Assembly (NCBI GenBank): GCA_945883495.1
Contig: CAMCXS010000042.1
Span: 1-51,820 of the forward strand
Length of the DNA stretch: 51,820 nt
Reading direction: 5' to 3'
Origin: Akkermansia muciniphila
GTDB taxonomy: Bacteria > Verrucomicrobiota > Verrucomicrobiia > Verrucomicrobiales > DEV007
The notes under the pieces are model-generated. The model was not told the DNA's origin. It searched no databases and saw nothing but the letters and a program-made list of their open reading frames with translations. Both the position numbers and the translations under genes were made by a program. Below are positions 7,480 to 15,051 of the stretch, piece by piece. The first letter of the stretch is position 1; every line of letters begins with the position of its first letter.

Positions 7480-9780
7480 ATGTTTACCGAAGACCCAATC
7501 CATCAGCCAAGCCAACTCCGGGATATCGGGGCCCTCAATGTATCCGATGTCGTCGGAGAGTTGCAGGTTGCGCTCCACGCCGGCGCCGGCGTCCTCGTAG
7601 TGGCCGGGGATACGATGGCCGAGCTCTCCGAGTCTCTGGAGGAGCTGGTCGTCGAAGCCTCTCGCCAGTTTCCGGACCTGTCCTGCGTTCTTTTTACGCC
7701 GGAGCACCCAGAAGGAGCCATCGGGGCCCTGGAGGAAGCGCTCCGGGCACTCTTGGGCCGCCAGCCGGAGGAAGCGCTCCAGTCCCCGCCTTGGGAGATC
7801 GTGGAAGCCTCGTTGCTGCGCGGACATTTGCCAGAGTCATCCCCCCGGCTGTTAGTCGTGGATCGACTTCGCGAGCTGTTTCACGAATCAGAAGCCGACG
7901 TATCCCGCTTCTGCCGCTCCTTGAGCCGGTGGGCCCGCCTGGAACGGATGTCCGTCGTGGTCGGCGTGATCCGAGAGGATCTGGACAAGCTCCGCGCCAT
8001 CGCGGGCTTGCTCCCCTCGTTACAACCGGCCGTCCTCCCATCCGCATTCCCGGCCCCGCTGCCAGGGAGCGGGGTGAGTGTCGAAGCGCCAGAGGACCCC
8101 ACTTCCATTCCAGCCCCGGAACCGGAACTCATTCTTGAGCCGACGCACATCTGGGCAGCAGAAAGCGAGACCGAAGGGGCACGACCGGCTGACGTGGACA
8201 CGCAGCCCGCTCCATCGCTCATCCTTCGCCAGATCGAGCCGCTCCCCGAAGCCTTCTTTCATTCGGACGTTCTCCAAACTTGGGATGCCGAGCCGGTCCA
8301 ACGCCCCCAGCGGAAAGCCGGCGGCAAGCGCTCCGTCCACCTCTTTGAGCTGCTCCTAGTGAGCACTGCGGTGGCACTGTTGGTCTACTTTTTGCCGTTG
8401 CGCGACTCCGCTCCCATGGCGACTCCTGTTCCCTCGCCCGCGCCAACGGAATTCTCCAGCATTCCCGAGGCGTCTGCTGCGACCAGTCCTTCCGAAGCGC
8501 CGTCGTCAGCCGCCTTGATTCCTGTTTCGGGCCTACCGAAAGAAGCACCAACAGCCCAGACACCAGAGGCCGAAGCGCAGGCAGACACTCCTGCCAAAAA
8601 ATCGCCTCCCATCAAGAGCGCAATCCCCGTCGCCGCCCCAGCAACAGCCCCACCCCAAAAACCAGTGCAAACATCCGCGAGCCTGGAGCAGGTTTCCGTG
8701 AATCCTCCACGGCAAATCCCGGGGCCAGCGATCGCGGCCAAACCAGTTCAGGCCCCAGTGGCCCAGCCCCCAAAAGCCTTGCCGCCCCCTGCTCCGGTCG
8801 CGGCCGCTCCGAAAGCTCCCGCGAAGCCCACGCCTTCCGCTCCCAAAGCCAACCCAAAACCCACGCAAGGGCAAGCCCGCGCCTCAAAGCCGCCCTTGGA
8901 GCCGACCAGGAAATCAGATCCTGTCAGCCGCCTCAGCACCGAACTCAAGAAGTCCCCTCCGGCAACTTTTGGAGACGTGGCCGTTCTTGCGGAGAACTTG
9001 TCGCAGTCTGTGGCGGCGGACGCCCGCGAAGATCTACGGAGCTTCCTGGCCGATCGCTTCTTCAGCGAGGAACACTTTGCGCTCGCCATGGGCAAGCTCT
9101 TCGCTGACGCCCGGGTCGATGATGCCGTCACGGCAAACCAGTGGTTTCAAAAGGCCGTCGATCGCGATTTGGCCGGCGGCATGACCCAACTCGGCGTCTC
9201 CCATCTTCTGGGTCGCGGCTTACCGCAGAATACCGAGGAAGGCTACCGTTGGCTGGTACGCGCCCGTGCCAAGAATGACGGAGCGGGCGCTTTTTTGGCT
9301 GCAATCTGCCGCATGCGTGGAACCGGGGCTACCCAGAACCTCCCCATGGCCCGGGAACTGCTCAATGTCGCAATTGATCAGAAATGTATCGAAGCTTACT
9401 GGGAATCTTCCTGGATGCACGCGGAAGGTCTGGGCGGCGCCACGGATAAAGATTGGGCCTTCCACCTCTGCCGGATCGGCGCGGCTCACGGAGAGGCGAA
9501 GTGCGTGGAGCGGCTCGCCCTGCATTACGAAACTGGGGACCTAACCCCAAAAGATCTCGATAAGGCGGTCGATCTGCGGGCAGCCGCATCTACTGCCCGC
9601 TCCTCTTGGCTCAGGAACGTCGCCTCCCAGATAGAAAAGCTACCCATGGATCATCCCGCTCCCGCTCCTTCGGCGGAAACCGTTTCCGCCCTGCCATTGG
9701 CCTGGCTCCAGCTTTGGTCCCAGCGGACCCACATGTCCTTCGTGAGATCCCTGACTGGTTGGCATACGGCTGTCCGCTAA
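7480..9780 (+). CDS. one-pass membrane protein with N-terminal NTPase-like domain and C-terminal Sel1 repeats
   Basis: Protein of 766 residues with four parts. Residues 1-180 form a compact alpha/beta domain: a strand GVLVVAGD (37-44) where a P-loop would sit but with no GxxxxGK, and a Walker-B-like strand SPRLLVVDRL (121-130); it resembles a degenerate RecA/AAA fold. A linker leads to one transmembrane helix at about 286-306. A very long Pro/Ala/Lys-rich, probably extended, segment spans about 310-485. The C-terminus (about 530-710) has Sel1-like repeats (VTANQWFQKAVDRDLAGG, TEEGYRWLVRARAKNDG, LPMARELLNVAI). By positive-inside reasoning the N-terminal domain is cytoplasmic and the repeats are periplasmic. 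The start is an ATG 17 bases after the pseudokinase stop; the longer upstream frame is a shadow. Function unknown. Confidence 0.75.
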   Translation: MFTEDPIHQPSQLRDIGALNVSDVVGELQVALHAGAGVLVVAGDTMAELSESLEELVVEASRQFPDLSCVLFTPEHPEGAIGALEEALRALLGRQPEEALQSPPWEIVEASLLRGHLPESSPRLLVVDRLRELFHESEADVSRFCRSLSRWARLERMSVVVGVIREDLDKLRAIAGLLPSLQPAVLPSAFPAPLPGSGVSVEAPEDPTSIPAPEPELILEPTHIWAAESETEGARPADVDTQPAPSLILRQIEPLPEAFFHSDVLQTWDAEPVQRPQRKAGGKRSVHLFELLLVSTAVALLVYFLPLRDSAPMATPVPSPAPTEFSSIPEASAATSPSEAPSSAALIPVSGLPKEAPTAQTPEAEAQADTPAKKSPPIKSAIPVAAPATAPPQKPVQTSASLEQVSVNPPRQIPGPAIAAKPVQAPVAQPPKALPPPAPVAAAPKAPAKPTPSAPKANPKPTQGQARASKPPLEPTRKSDPVSRLSTELKKSPPATFGDVAVLAENLSQSVAADAREDLRSFLADRFFSEEHFALAMGKLFADARVDDAVTANQWFQKAVDRDLAGGMTQLGVSHLLGRGLPQNTEEGYRWLVRARAKNDGAGAFLAAICRMRGTGATQNLPMARELLNVAIDQKCIEAYWESSWMHAEGLGGATDKDWAFHLCRIGAAHGEAKCVERLALHYETGDLTPKDLDKAVDLRAAASTARSSWLRNVASQIEKLPMDHPAPAPSAETVSALPLAWLQLWSQRTHMSFVRSLTGWHTAVR

Positions 9781-9809
9781 CAAACAAACCCTCCCAGCCT
9801 TCCCCTACG

Positions 9810-11162
9810 ATGTCGCGGACGTCTTCTTTACTGCCGTTTGATTCTGCATTGCCCTTTCTCGCCGTCACATTCCCGGACGGTACCGACCGCATCTACGCCA
9901 TCCCCAACTCCGGCCTAATCGTCGGCAGCAGCCCGGGAAATGCCCTCTACATCCCAGACGGGGAGCTAGCTGGCCGCCACGCGGAGGTGTTGCTGGGTGA
10001 AGACGGCGGGGTTGAACTCGTCGATCTCGACTCCGGCTACGGCACCTTCGTCAACGGCGTCTCCGTGCGCCGCTGCTGGCTGGAAGAAGGTGACGAAGTG
10101 TGGTTCGGCGTTGCGCGAGCCCGCTTTTCCACCGGACAAGATCACAGTCCAATGTCCGCACCAGGACACTTGTTATCCCAGGCGGACGACGGATTGCCGA
10201 CGCTCGCGCTGGGGAGCGAGCCGGGGATCGAGCCAGATCCAGAAACGGCCAGTGCGCTCCAGGAGGAGTGGACCGCGCTACGCAGCGAGCAAGAGCAGCT
10301 CCGCCGCGACCGGCTGCAATTTGAAACGGCCAAGCGCAAGCATCTTGAGAAAGAGCGCGCGCTATTCGAAACAGGCGAGCCGCACGTTCTCTTGGATACG
10401 TGCCGCCAGGAACTTCGCCGGCTCAAACAGCGTTCCGAAGAGTTTGCGTTGGAGCTGGAGGCGAAACACCAAGAGCGGCTCGCCTTGGAAGCCGAGTTTG
10501 GCAAACTGCGCAAGGCGCTTGCCGAACTCGCGAGCGAAAAGGACCTAACGCATAAGCAGGTTGAGGAACTGCAACGAGAGCGGGTGATTACACGAGAATG
10601 CATAGCTTCTCTCGCCAGGCTTTCCGTCCGAGCCAAGCTGGAGTGGTCCACTCAACTTGAAAAGCTGCGGCACGCCTGCACAGCCGAGGAGCGCTGTTGG
10701 CAAACTTTGGTAGTCAGGCGGGAAACGCTGCGTAAAGAGGTGACGACCATTCGCAAGGAACTCGCGGAAGCCAAAGACTCGTGGTTGTCCTTTGAGCGGA
10801 CAGCCCAAACGCAACGCGCAACCCTGGACAAGGAACACCTTGAACGCGTGGCGGAGATCGAGGAGGAATTGCAACGGCGCCAGCACGAACTCACCATTCA
10901 GCGGGAAGCCTTCGAATCCATGCGCGAGGCCATGGAGCTGGCGACCTCGGATTGCGGAGAGGCATTGGCTGCCACCGAGCGCCTCCGGACCGAGTCAGAC
11001 CTGTTGCGCCAGGAAATGGACAAGCACGTCGAGAAAATCTCTGACCTCTCACAAGAAGCGACTACCTTGCGCTCGACCATCCAGGATCTCCAACGCAAGG
11101 AGCAAGCCTTGGTGGAACGCCTGCAAATGCTTCACCGCCAACAACTCCGCACCGCTTCCTGA
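9810..11162 (+). CDS. FHA-domain protein with long coiled coil
   Basis: Protein of 450 residues with an N-terminal FHA fold (about 15-108) and a long coiled coil (about 145-450). The FHA pattern is clear: LIVGSSPGN, GRHAEV, DLDSGYGTFVNG. However, three positions usually conserved for phosphothreonine binding differ: the GR arginine is S40, the first Ser of the SRRH motif is A54, and the Asn of NGT is Y77. H57, T79 and N82 remain. The domain may therefore bind a partner without phosphothreonine, which fits the inactive kinase gene upstream. The rest is charged heptad sequence with no membrane helix. It starts 29 bases after the Sel1 gene and ends three bases before the next gene. Confidence 0.8.
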   Translation: MSRTSSLLPFDSALPFLAVTFPDGTDRIYAIPNSGLIVGSSPGNALYIPDGELAGRHAEVLLGEDGGVELVDLDSGYGTFVNGVSVRRCWLEEGDEVWFGVARARFSTGQDHSPMSAPGHLLSQADDGLPTLALGSEPGIEPDPETASALQEEWTALRSEQEQLRRDRLQFETAKRKHLEKERALFETGEPHVLLDTCRQELRRLKQRSEEFALELEAKHQERLALEAEFGKLRKALAELASEKDLTHKQVEELQRERVITRECIASLARLSVRAKLEWSTQLEKLRHACTAEERCWQTLVVRRETLRKEVTTIRKELAEAKDSWLSFERTAQTQRATLDKEHLERVAEIEEELQRRQHELTIQREAFESMREAMELATSDCGEALAATERLRTESDLLRQEMDKHVEKISDLSQEATTLRSTIQDLQRKEQALVERLQMLHRQQLRTAS

Positions 11163-11165
11163 TTC

Positions 11166-11624
11166 ATGAACGCGTTCCAAGCCCAAGCCTCCCAATTTGC
11201 CGAGCTATTGTCTTCCCCAAAGCTCAACCCATCGGAATTAGTGCCGCTGTTCCTGCGATTCCGCGCATGCATCGAAGACAGCATCCCAGAGTGGGACTTT
11301 GTCGATCCTCAGTTGATTCCGCACCTCCGGCAGATTGAAGAGACTTTGCACGGCTCTGGACGAAACCTTCATTCCGTCGCGGACCGCCGGACTCTGGCGC
11401 GCCAGCTTTTTTTGAGTCTGAGCCCTCGGCTCAACGAGCGTTATGCGCCTCCGCTGCCGCAGGAGTCCCCAGTCTCGCTTCCCATGCTCGCGGACTGGCT
11501 AGCCCCGTCAGCGCTCATCGGGGTGGCCGGAGCCCTGATGCTGGCGATTGCGCACGCTTCCTCTGAGCACGCCCCCCGAAACGAGACCGCCAAGCACGAA
11601 CGACCACCGTCGGGGATGCGGTAG
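11166..11624 (+). CDS. small membrane protein of unknown function
   Basis: Protein of 152 residues that I do not recognise. The N-terminal 100 residues look soluble and helical; one hydrophobic helix at about 112-131 (SALIGVAGALMLAIAHA) is followed by a short charged tail. It starts three bases after the FHA gene, so it belongs to the same operon and probably to the same membrane-associated complex as the Sel1 protein. Confidence 0.7.
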   Translation: MNAFQAQASQFAELLSSPKLNPSELVPLFLRFRACIEDSIPEWDFVDPQLIPHLRQIEETLHGSGRNLHSVADRRTLARQLFLSLSPRLNERYAPPLPQESPVSLPMLADWLAPSALIGVAGALMLAIAHASSEHAPRNETAKHERPPSGMR

Positions 11625-11646
11625 CCGCAACCCGGGAGCGAATCCT

Positions 11647-11901
11647 CTAGGCGTCCCAACGGACCGTTTGAATCGCGGTAACCATGATCTTTTGGTCATT
11701 AACAGCCGACTGGGTCGCCGCTAACAAGTCCGCCAGAGATGCACCGTCCGCGTCTTTCGCAGTAAGCAGGTAGATTTGCCGGTAACCGTTCCAGGCCCCA
11801 TCCACAGCCGCTGCCAAAACCTGTTCAATTTCCACGTCACGATCCACCCGGATGACCCAGGCGGAAAATGTTTCGATGTTTCCTGCAAGGCTCACACTCA
11901 C
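11647..11901 (-). CDS. small hypothetical protein
   Basis: Encodes 84 residues from a GTG start that is preceded, about five bases upstream on this strand, by a strong purine-rich ribosome-binding site (GGGAGGAGAGG). That is unusual in this window, where most genes have none. The predicted fold alternates strands and helices (FSAWVIRVDRDVEIEQVL, GYRQIYLLTAKDADG). I recognise no family. It lies tail to tail with the small membrane gene. Confidence 0.55.
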   Translation of the reverse strand: MSVSLAGNIETFSAWVIRVDRDVEIEQVLAAAVDGAWNGYRQIYLLTAKDADGASLADLLAATQSAVNDQKIMVTAIQTVRWDA

Positions 11902-12013
11902 CCTCTCCTCCCTCTTTTACCATAGAGGGATTTTCTTCATTGCGTAAAGAATTGTTGCTTCGAAAAAGACAAAAGTTTGTCGAAGCTCGCCCGCGCAAAG
12001 CAAGAAGCGTAGA

Positions 12014-12613
12014 TTACGCGGCTAAAAGCTTCCGGAATGCGGCCAACGACTGATCCGCGGCAGCATTCACCCATTGAATCGACCGGCGGCCCCTCGCGAG
12101 CGCCAAAACTCCGAGAAAAGACGACATCAGCAAGGCGGACATCTCATCCGGGCTGGCACTTTGCGTCATCGTCCCCTTGCCCACCCCCTGCGTGAGCCCC
12201 GCAAGAAGCTCCGCGTGAATGGACTCCAGCATCGCCTCCCCGATTTTGGCTAACTCGGGTTCCCCGCTCTGTAACTCAACTAGAGTTCCCAAGATCAAAC
12301 CACAATGGGACGGCTTTTCCAAGGCACACCGCCGGGCTGTTTCCAGCACAGTCTGGGCGATCTCTTCGATCCCGGGCGCTTCCTGGATCATCTTTAGAAG
12401 CGGCTGCACCACTACTTGCCGATACTGCTCCAAGCAGGTTCGGTAGAGACTCCGCTTGTCGCCAAAGGCTTCGTAAATGCTCTGGCGGCCGATTCCCATC
12501 GTGGCCTCAAGGTCGGCTAGCGTCGTACCGGTAAATCCGTAAGCAGCGAACTGGATGGCGGCTTTCTCCAGAACTTGCTCCTCAACGAATTCCTTTTTCC
12601 GCCCGGAAGGCAT
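12014..12613 (-). CDS. TetR-family transcriptional regulator
   Basis: DNA-binding repressor-type protein of 199 residues. The N-terminal TetR domain has the helix-turn-helix FTGTTLADLEATMGIGRQS (about 27-45) followed by IYEAFGDKRSLY; the C-terminal part is the ligand-binding helical bundle (ARRCALEKPSHCGLILGTLVE). I start at the ATG of MPSGRKKEF because the frame upstream looks like non-coding promoter sequence. It is divergent from, and clearly paralogous to, the second TetR gene 331 bases away. A palindrome lies 37 bases upstream of the start and may be its own operator. Confidence 0.9.
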   Translation of the reverse strand: MPSGRKKEFVEEQVLEKAAIQFAAYGFTGTTLADLEATMGIGRQSIYEAFGDKRSLYRTCLEQYRQVVVQPLLKMIQEAPGIEEIAQTVLETARRCALEKPSHCGLILGTLVELQSGEPELAKIGEAMLESIHAELLAGLTQGVGKGTMTQSASPDEMSALLMSSFLGVLALARGRRSIQWVNAAADQSLAAFRKLLAA

Positions 12614-12944
12614 GGGCGGGTTAATTAAGGCATCTCGGAACAGAATCAAGTCAATTTGACCTAGCATTTTGGAGTAATATTTCTTAGACCGTCTCCGTAC
12701 AAAGTCATACATGACCCTTGCGCTTAAGATCTGAGCTCTTCATCAGGCTACCGAATCTATTTTCACCAAATCGCTCCGCTCCGATCTGCGGCCATCGTTC
12801 TATCCCTCCGAAACTCTGATTTTTCTTGCACTTTGCATGATTTTCGGTTCGTGTCGGCCCAATGCGCCTCCCCATAGCATTCTGGCCCGTTCAATCGTCT
12901 GCGTCGGGCAATCCCATTGATGCCCCGGGCTCTTTTATCCACCC
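12614..12944. promoter_or_regulatory. divergent regulatory region between the two TetR genes
   Basis: A 331-base gene-free, comparatively AT-rich stretch that must hold both divergent promoters. The clearest element is the dyad GTCAA-T-TTGAC at 12650-12660, a plausible TetR half-site pair. A looser inverted repeat (GGGCAAT ... ATTGATGCCC, 12906-12925) lies just before the right-hand gene. I see no convincing -35/-10 pair and no small reading frame. Confidence 0.35.
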
Positions 12945-13610
12945 ATGAGGCGCAACTCAAACGTTTGCACAGGGAAGCTTCTTACCGTGACCGACGGTAA
13001 AAGCGAGCTCCTTGACGAGCAGGAAGCACTCAACCGCGCCTCGCAGCAGTTTGCCGCCCGCGGCTTCGTCGGCACCTCGCTTCCAGATCTAGAGGAAGCG
13101 ATGGCGATGGATCGCCAGGCGATCTATGCAAAGTTTGGGGACAAGGGCTCACTCTACCGGCGTTGCCTCCAGAATTACCTTGAGAGGAACGTCAACCCGC
13201 TGCTTGTCCAAATCCGCCAAACCCAGGATGCCGAGGAAATTGTTTCTCTGCTGGCAAGCTTCGCTGAGGGCAATGGAGAAGCGAGCACTTCGCTGGCTTC
13301 CCTCCTGATTGGCGCTCTCGTCGAGATGGAATCAGTCGATCGCGATGCCGCCGAGACGGCGGACAAAATCTTCTGCACCCTGAAGACTGAGATCAGCGAC
13401 CAACTGCGACGGCTGGCGGGTCCGCACCAGCTTCCTGGAAATGCATGCCCCAACCGCACCGCAGCCGCCTTGGTCACCGCGCTTCTGGGCATGCTAGTCG
13501 GGCACCGCGGAGAACGGACTCGAGAATGGGCTCAGTTTTCCTTGAGCGATCCCCACCACGTCATCCAGAGCGTCGTGGCCTTTTTCGCCTTGCCCGAGAA
13601 AGAAATTTAA
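12945..13610 (+). CDS. TetR-family transcriptional regulator (paralogue of the divergent one)
   Basis: Regulator of 221 residues. The helix-turn-helix FVGTSLPDLEEAMAMDRQA (about 41-59) and IYAKFGDKGSLYRRCLQNYL match the divergent TetR protein almost position for position, so the two arose by duplication. The C-terminal ligand domain is more diverged, which suggests a different inducer or a heterodimer. It lies 12 bases before the SpoIIAA-like gene and heads the run towards the acyltransferase and methyltransferase genes, its likely targets. Confidence 0.88.
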   Translation: MRRNSNVCTGKLLTVTDGKSELLDEQEALNRASQQFAARGFVGTSLPDLEEAMAMDRQAIYAKFGDKGSLYRRCLQNYLERNVNPLLVQIRQTQDAEEIVSLLASFAEGNGEASTSLASLLIGALVEMESVDRDAAETADKIFCTLKTEISDQLRRLAGPHQLPGNACPNRTAAALVTALLGMLVGHRGERTREWAQFSLSDPHHVIQSVVAFFALPEKEI

Positions 13611-13622
13611 GAGTCCCGTCCG

Positions 13623-14081
13623 GTGAATGTCCTTCATACTCACTTCGTCCTCGCCGCGAGCGATCCCAAAGGGAAGATCGAGTATTACTACGACGAGGAC
13701 CAAAACGTGCTCTACGAGCGTTTCACTGGACAGATCTCGATGACCGCAATCATAAGCTACCTGGGCGGACTGGAAGAAATTGCATTCCGGGATGGCTGCC
13801 GGGTCTTCGCGGATTTCAGTGCGGCTAGCGGTCTCAATCTGGATTTGCGCAAAATTAAGCGAATCAGTGAATCCTCCCACCGCATCACCTTCCGGATTCG
13901 CCGCATGAGGGTGGCCCTGCTCACCCGGGACTCGATCAGCTGGGGCGTGGCCAACTGCTTCGCCTTTCTCGCTCGCCGTCCGGATTACCAGATTCAGGTC
14001 TTCAATGACCTGTCCCAGTGTGAGGATTACCTGAATCTGCACGGCCTCGCCGCCGAAGCCTCGAGCGATCTCGCCGCCTAA
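13623..14081 (+). CDS. SpoIIAA/STAS-like small protein
   Basis: Protein of 152 residues with a GTG start. The pattern YYYDEDQNVLYERFTGQIS, then a helix, then CRVFADFSAASGLNLDL, then VALLTRDSISWGVANCFAFL and YQIQVFNDLSQCEDYL resembles the SpoIIAA/STAS-like fold of strand-helix pairs, which usually acts as a regulatory or ligand-binding module. The family is assigned by pattern only and with moderate trust. It follows the second TetR gene by 12 bases and precedes the acyltransferase gene by 226 bases. Confidence 0.55.
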   Translation: MNVLHTHFVLAASDPKGKIEYYYDEDQNVLYERFTGQISMTAIISYLGGLEEIAFRDGCRVFADFSAASGLNLDLRKIKRISESSHRITFRIRRMRVALLTRDSISWGVANCFAFLARRPDYQIQVFNDLSQCEDYLNLHGLAAEASSDLAA

Positions 14082-14281
14082 GAAACGAGGAAGCGGCCTC
14101 CTACATCCCTATAGCGAAGCGGGCAACTTTAGCCAGCGGCTTCTCGTCCGCACGTCTACCGCTTCACCCTATCCCTCACAAAGTGGGGCCCAGGCACGAA
14201 GGGCGAAGCTGCACACAAGCGCGAGGGACGTCGCGTTAAAGATACTAAAGATAAGTTGATTTTTACTCTAGATTGAGCATC

Positions 14282-14295
14282 AGTCGGCGCTGACT
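14282..14295. promoter_or_regulatory. imperfect dyad upstream of the acyltransferase gene
   Basis: AGTCGGCGCTGACT is a 14-base near-palindrome (one mismatched pair) ending 12 bases before the ATG of the acyltransferase gene. It could be an operator, for instance for one of the nearby TetR proteins, or a small leader hairpin. It is unlike the dyad between the TetR genes. Confidence 0.3.
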
Positions 14296-14307
14296 ATCAA
14301 GCCCACA

Positions 14308-15033
14308 ATGATTGCTCGCACCAAGATGTCTTCGATCGGGGAAACCGGCGCCGATTTGCACCTAGAACGTATGGACGGTCCAGTTCAAGCCGCCGCCGTC
14401 TACCGTTTGCGCCACCAAGCGTATTCCGCCGTGGGCGCGCTCCCAGTAGAACATGCAGCCGCCGACCAGTTCCCCGACCGCTACGACTCTTGCCCAAACG
14501 TGCAATCCTACGGAATCTTCCAGAGATCCGGCCAAACCTTGTTAGGCTCCATCCGCGCGAACCTCTGGAACCCAGAGCTCGGAACCCCAGAAATTTGTGC
14601 GTTTGAGCGCTACAAGGACGAAATCTCCGTTGAACTCGGGCTCGATTCAACCTTGGTGGAGTCCAACCGCCTGGTGACACACGAGATTGGCCGAGAGGAA
14701 TCCCCGGGCTTGCAGATGGCTCTCTTCCGCGCCATCGGCGTCAACGCTTACGCCCACTACGTCGACTACATCATCATCGCCGTTCGTCAGCGGCACGCGA
14801 AGCTTTACGAACGCATGCTTCAATTCCGCACGATCTCCAAGCCCAAGCCGTACCCGGGACTGAATGTGGAGATGGTCCTCATGGCGAGTGACTTCCGCTC
14901 GCTCTACCCCTGGGTAACCCGAAATCGCCCGGTGTTCACGGTGAGCACCGAAGAAGCCAACCGCCTCGCCCTTCGCCTCCCTGGCCAGACCCAACTGGAT
15001 GGAATCGAGTCCTCGGTCGCGCTATCCTTCTGA
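14308..15033 (+). CDS. N-acyl amino acid synthase-like (FeeM / AHL-synthase-related GNAT) acyltransferase
   Basis: Protein of 241 residues with the GNAT-type layout of FeeM and LuxI-like N-acyl synthases: AAVYRLRHQAYSAVGAL (29-45), an acidic segment FPDRYDSCPN (55-64), LLGSIRANLW (78-87), and VESNRLVTHEIGRE (117-130), where these enzymes keep their E-x-x-R/S-R-L-V strand. Such enzymes move a fatty acyl chain from acyl-ACP to an amino acid or related amine in the cytoplasm. I prefer FeeM over LuxI because no LuxR gene is nearby. A methyltransferase gene follows after 18 bases, suggesting that the acylated product is methylated. The substrate is unknown. The start could also be the Met seven codons in. 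Confidence 0.7.
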   Translation: MIARTKMSSIGETGADLHLERMDGPVQAAAVYRLRHQAYSAVGALPVEHAAADQFPDRYDSCPNVQSYGIFQRSGQTLLGSIRANLWNPELGTPEICAFERYKDEISVELGLDSTLVESNRLVTHEIGREESPGLQMALFRAIGVNAYAHYVDYIIIAVRQRHAKLYERMLQFRTISKPKPYPGLNVEMVLMASDFRSLYPWVTRNRPVFTVSTEEANRLALRLPGQTQLDGIESSVALSF

Positions 15034-15051
15034 CCCCAAGTCGCGCTCTCC

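Noticed and set aside
14308-15033. Classical LuxI/LuxR quorum-sensing pair
   Set aside because: No LuxR-type regulator lies nearby; only TetR proteins do, and the acyltransferase reads closer to FeeM.
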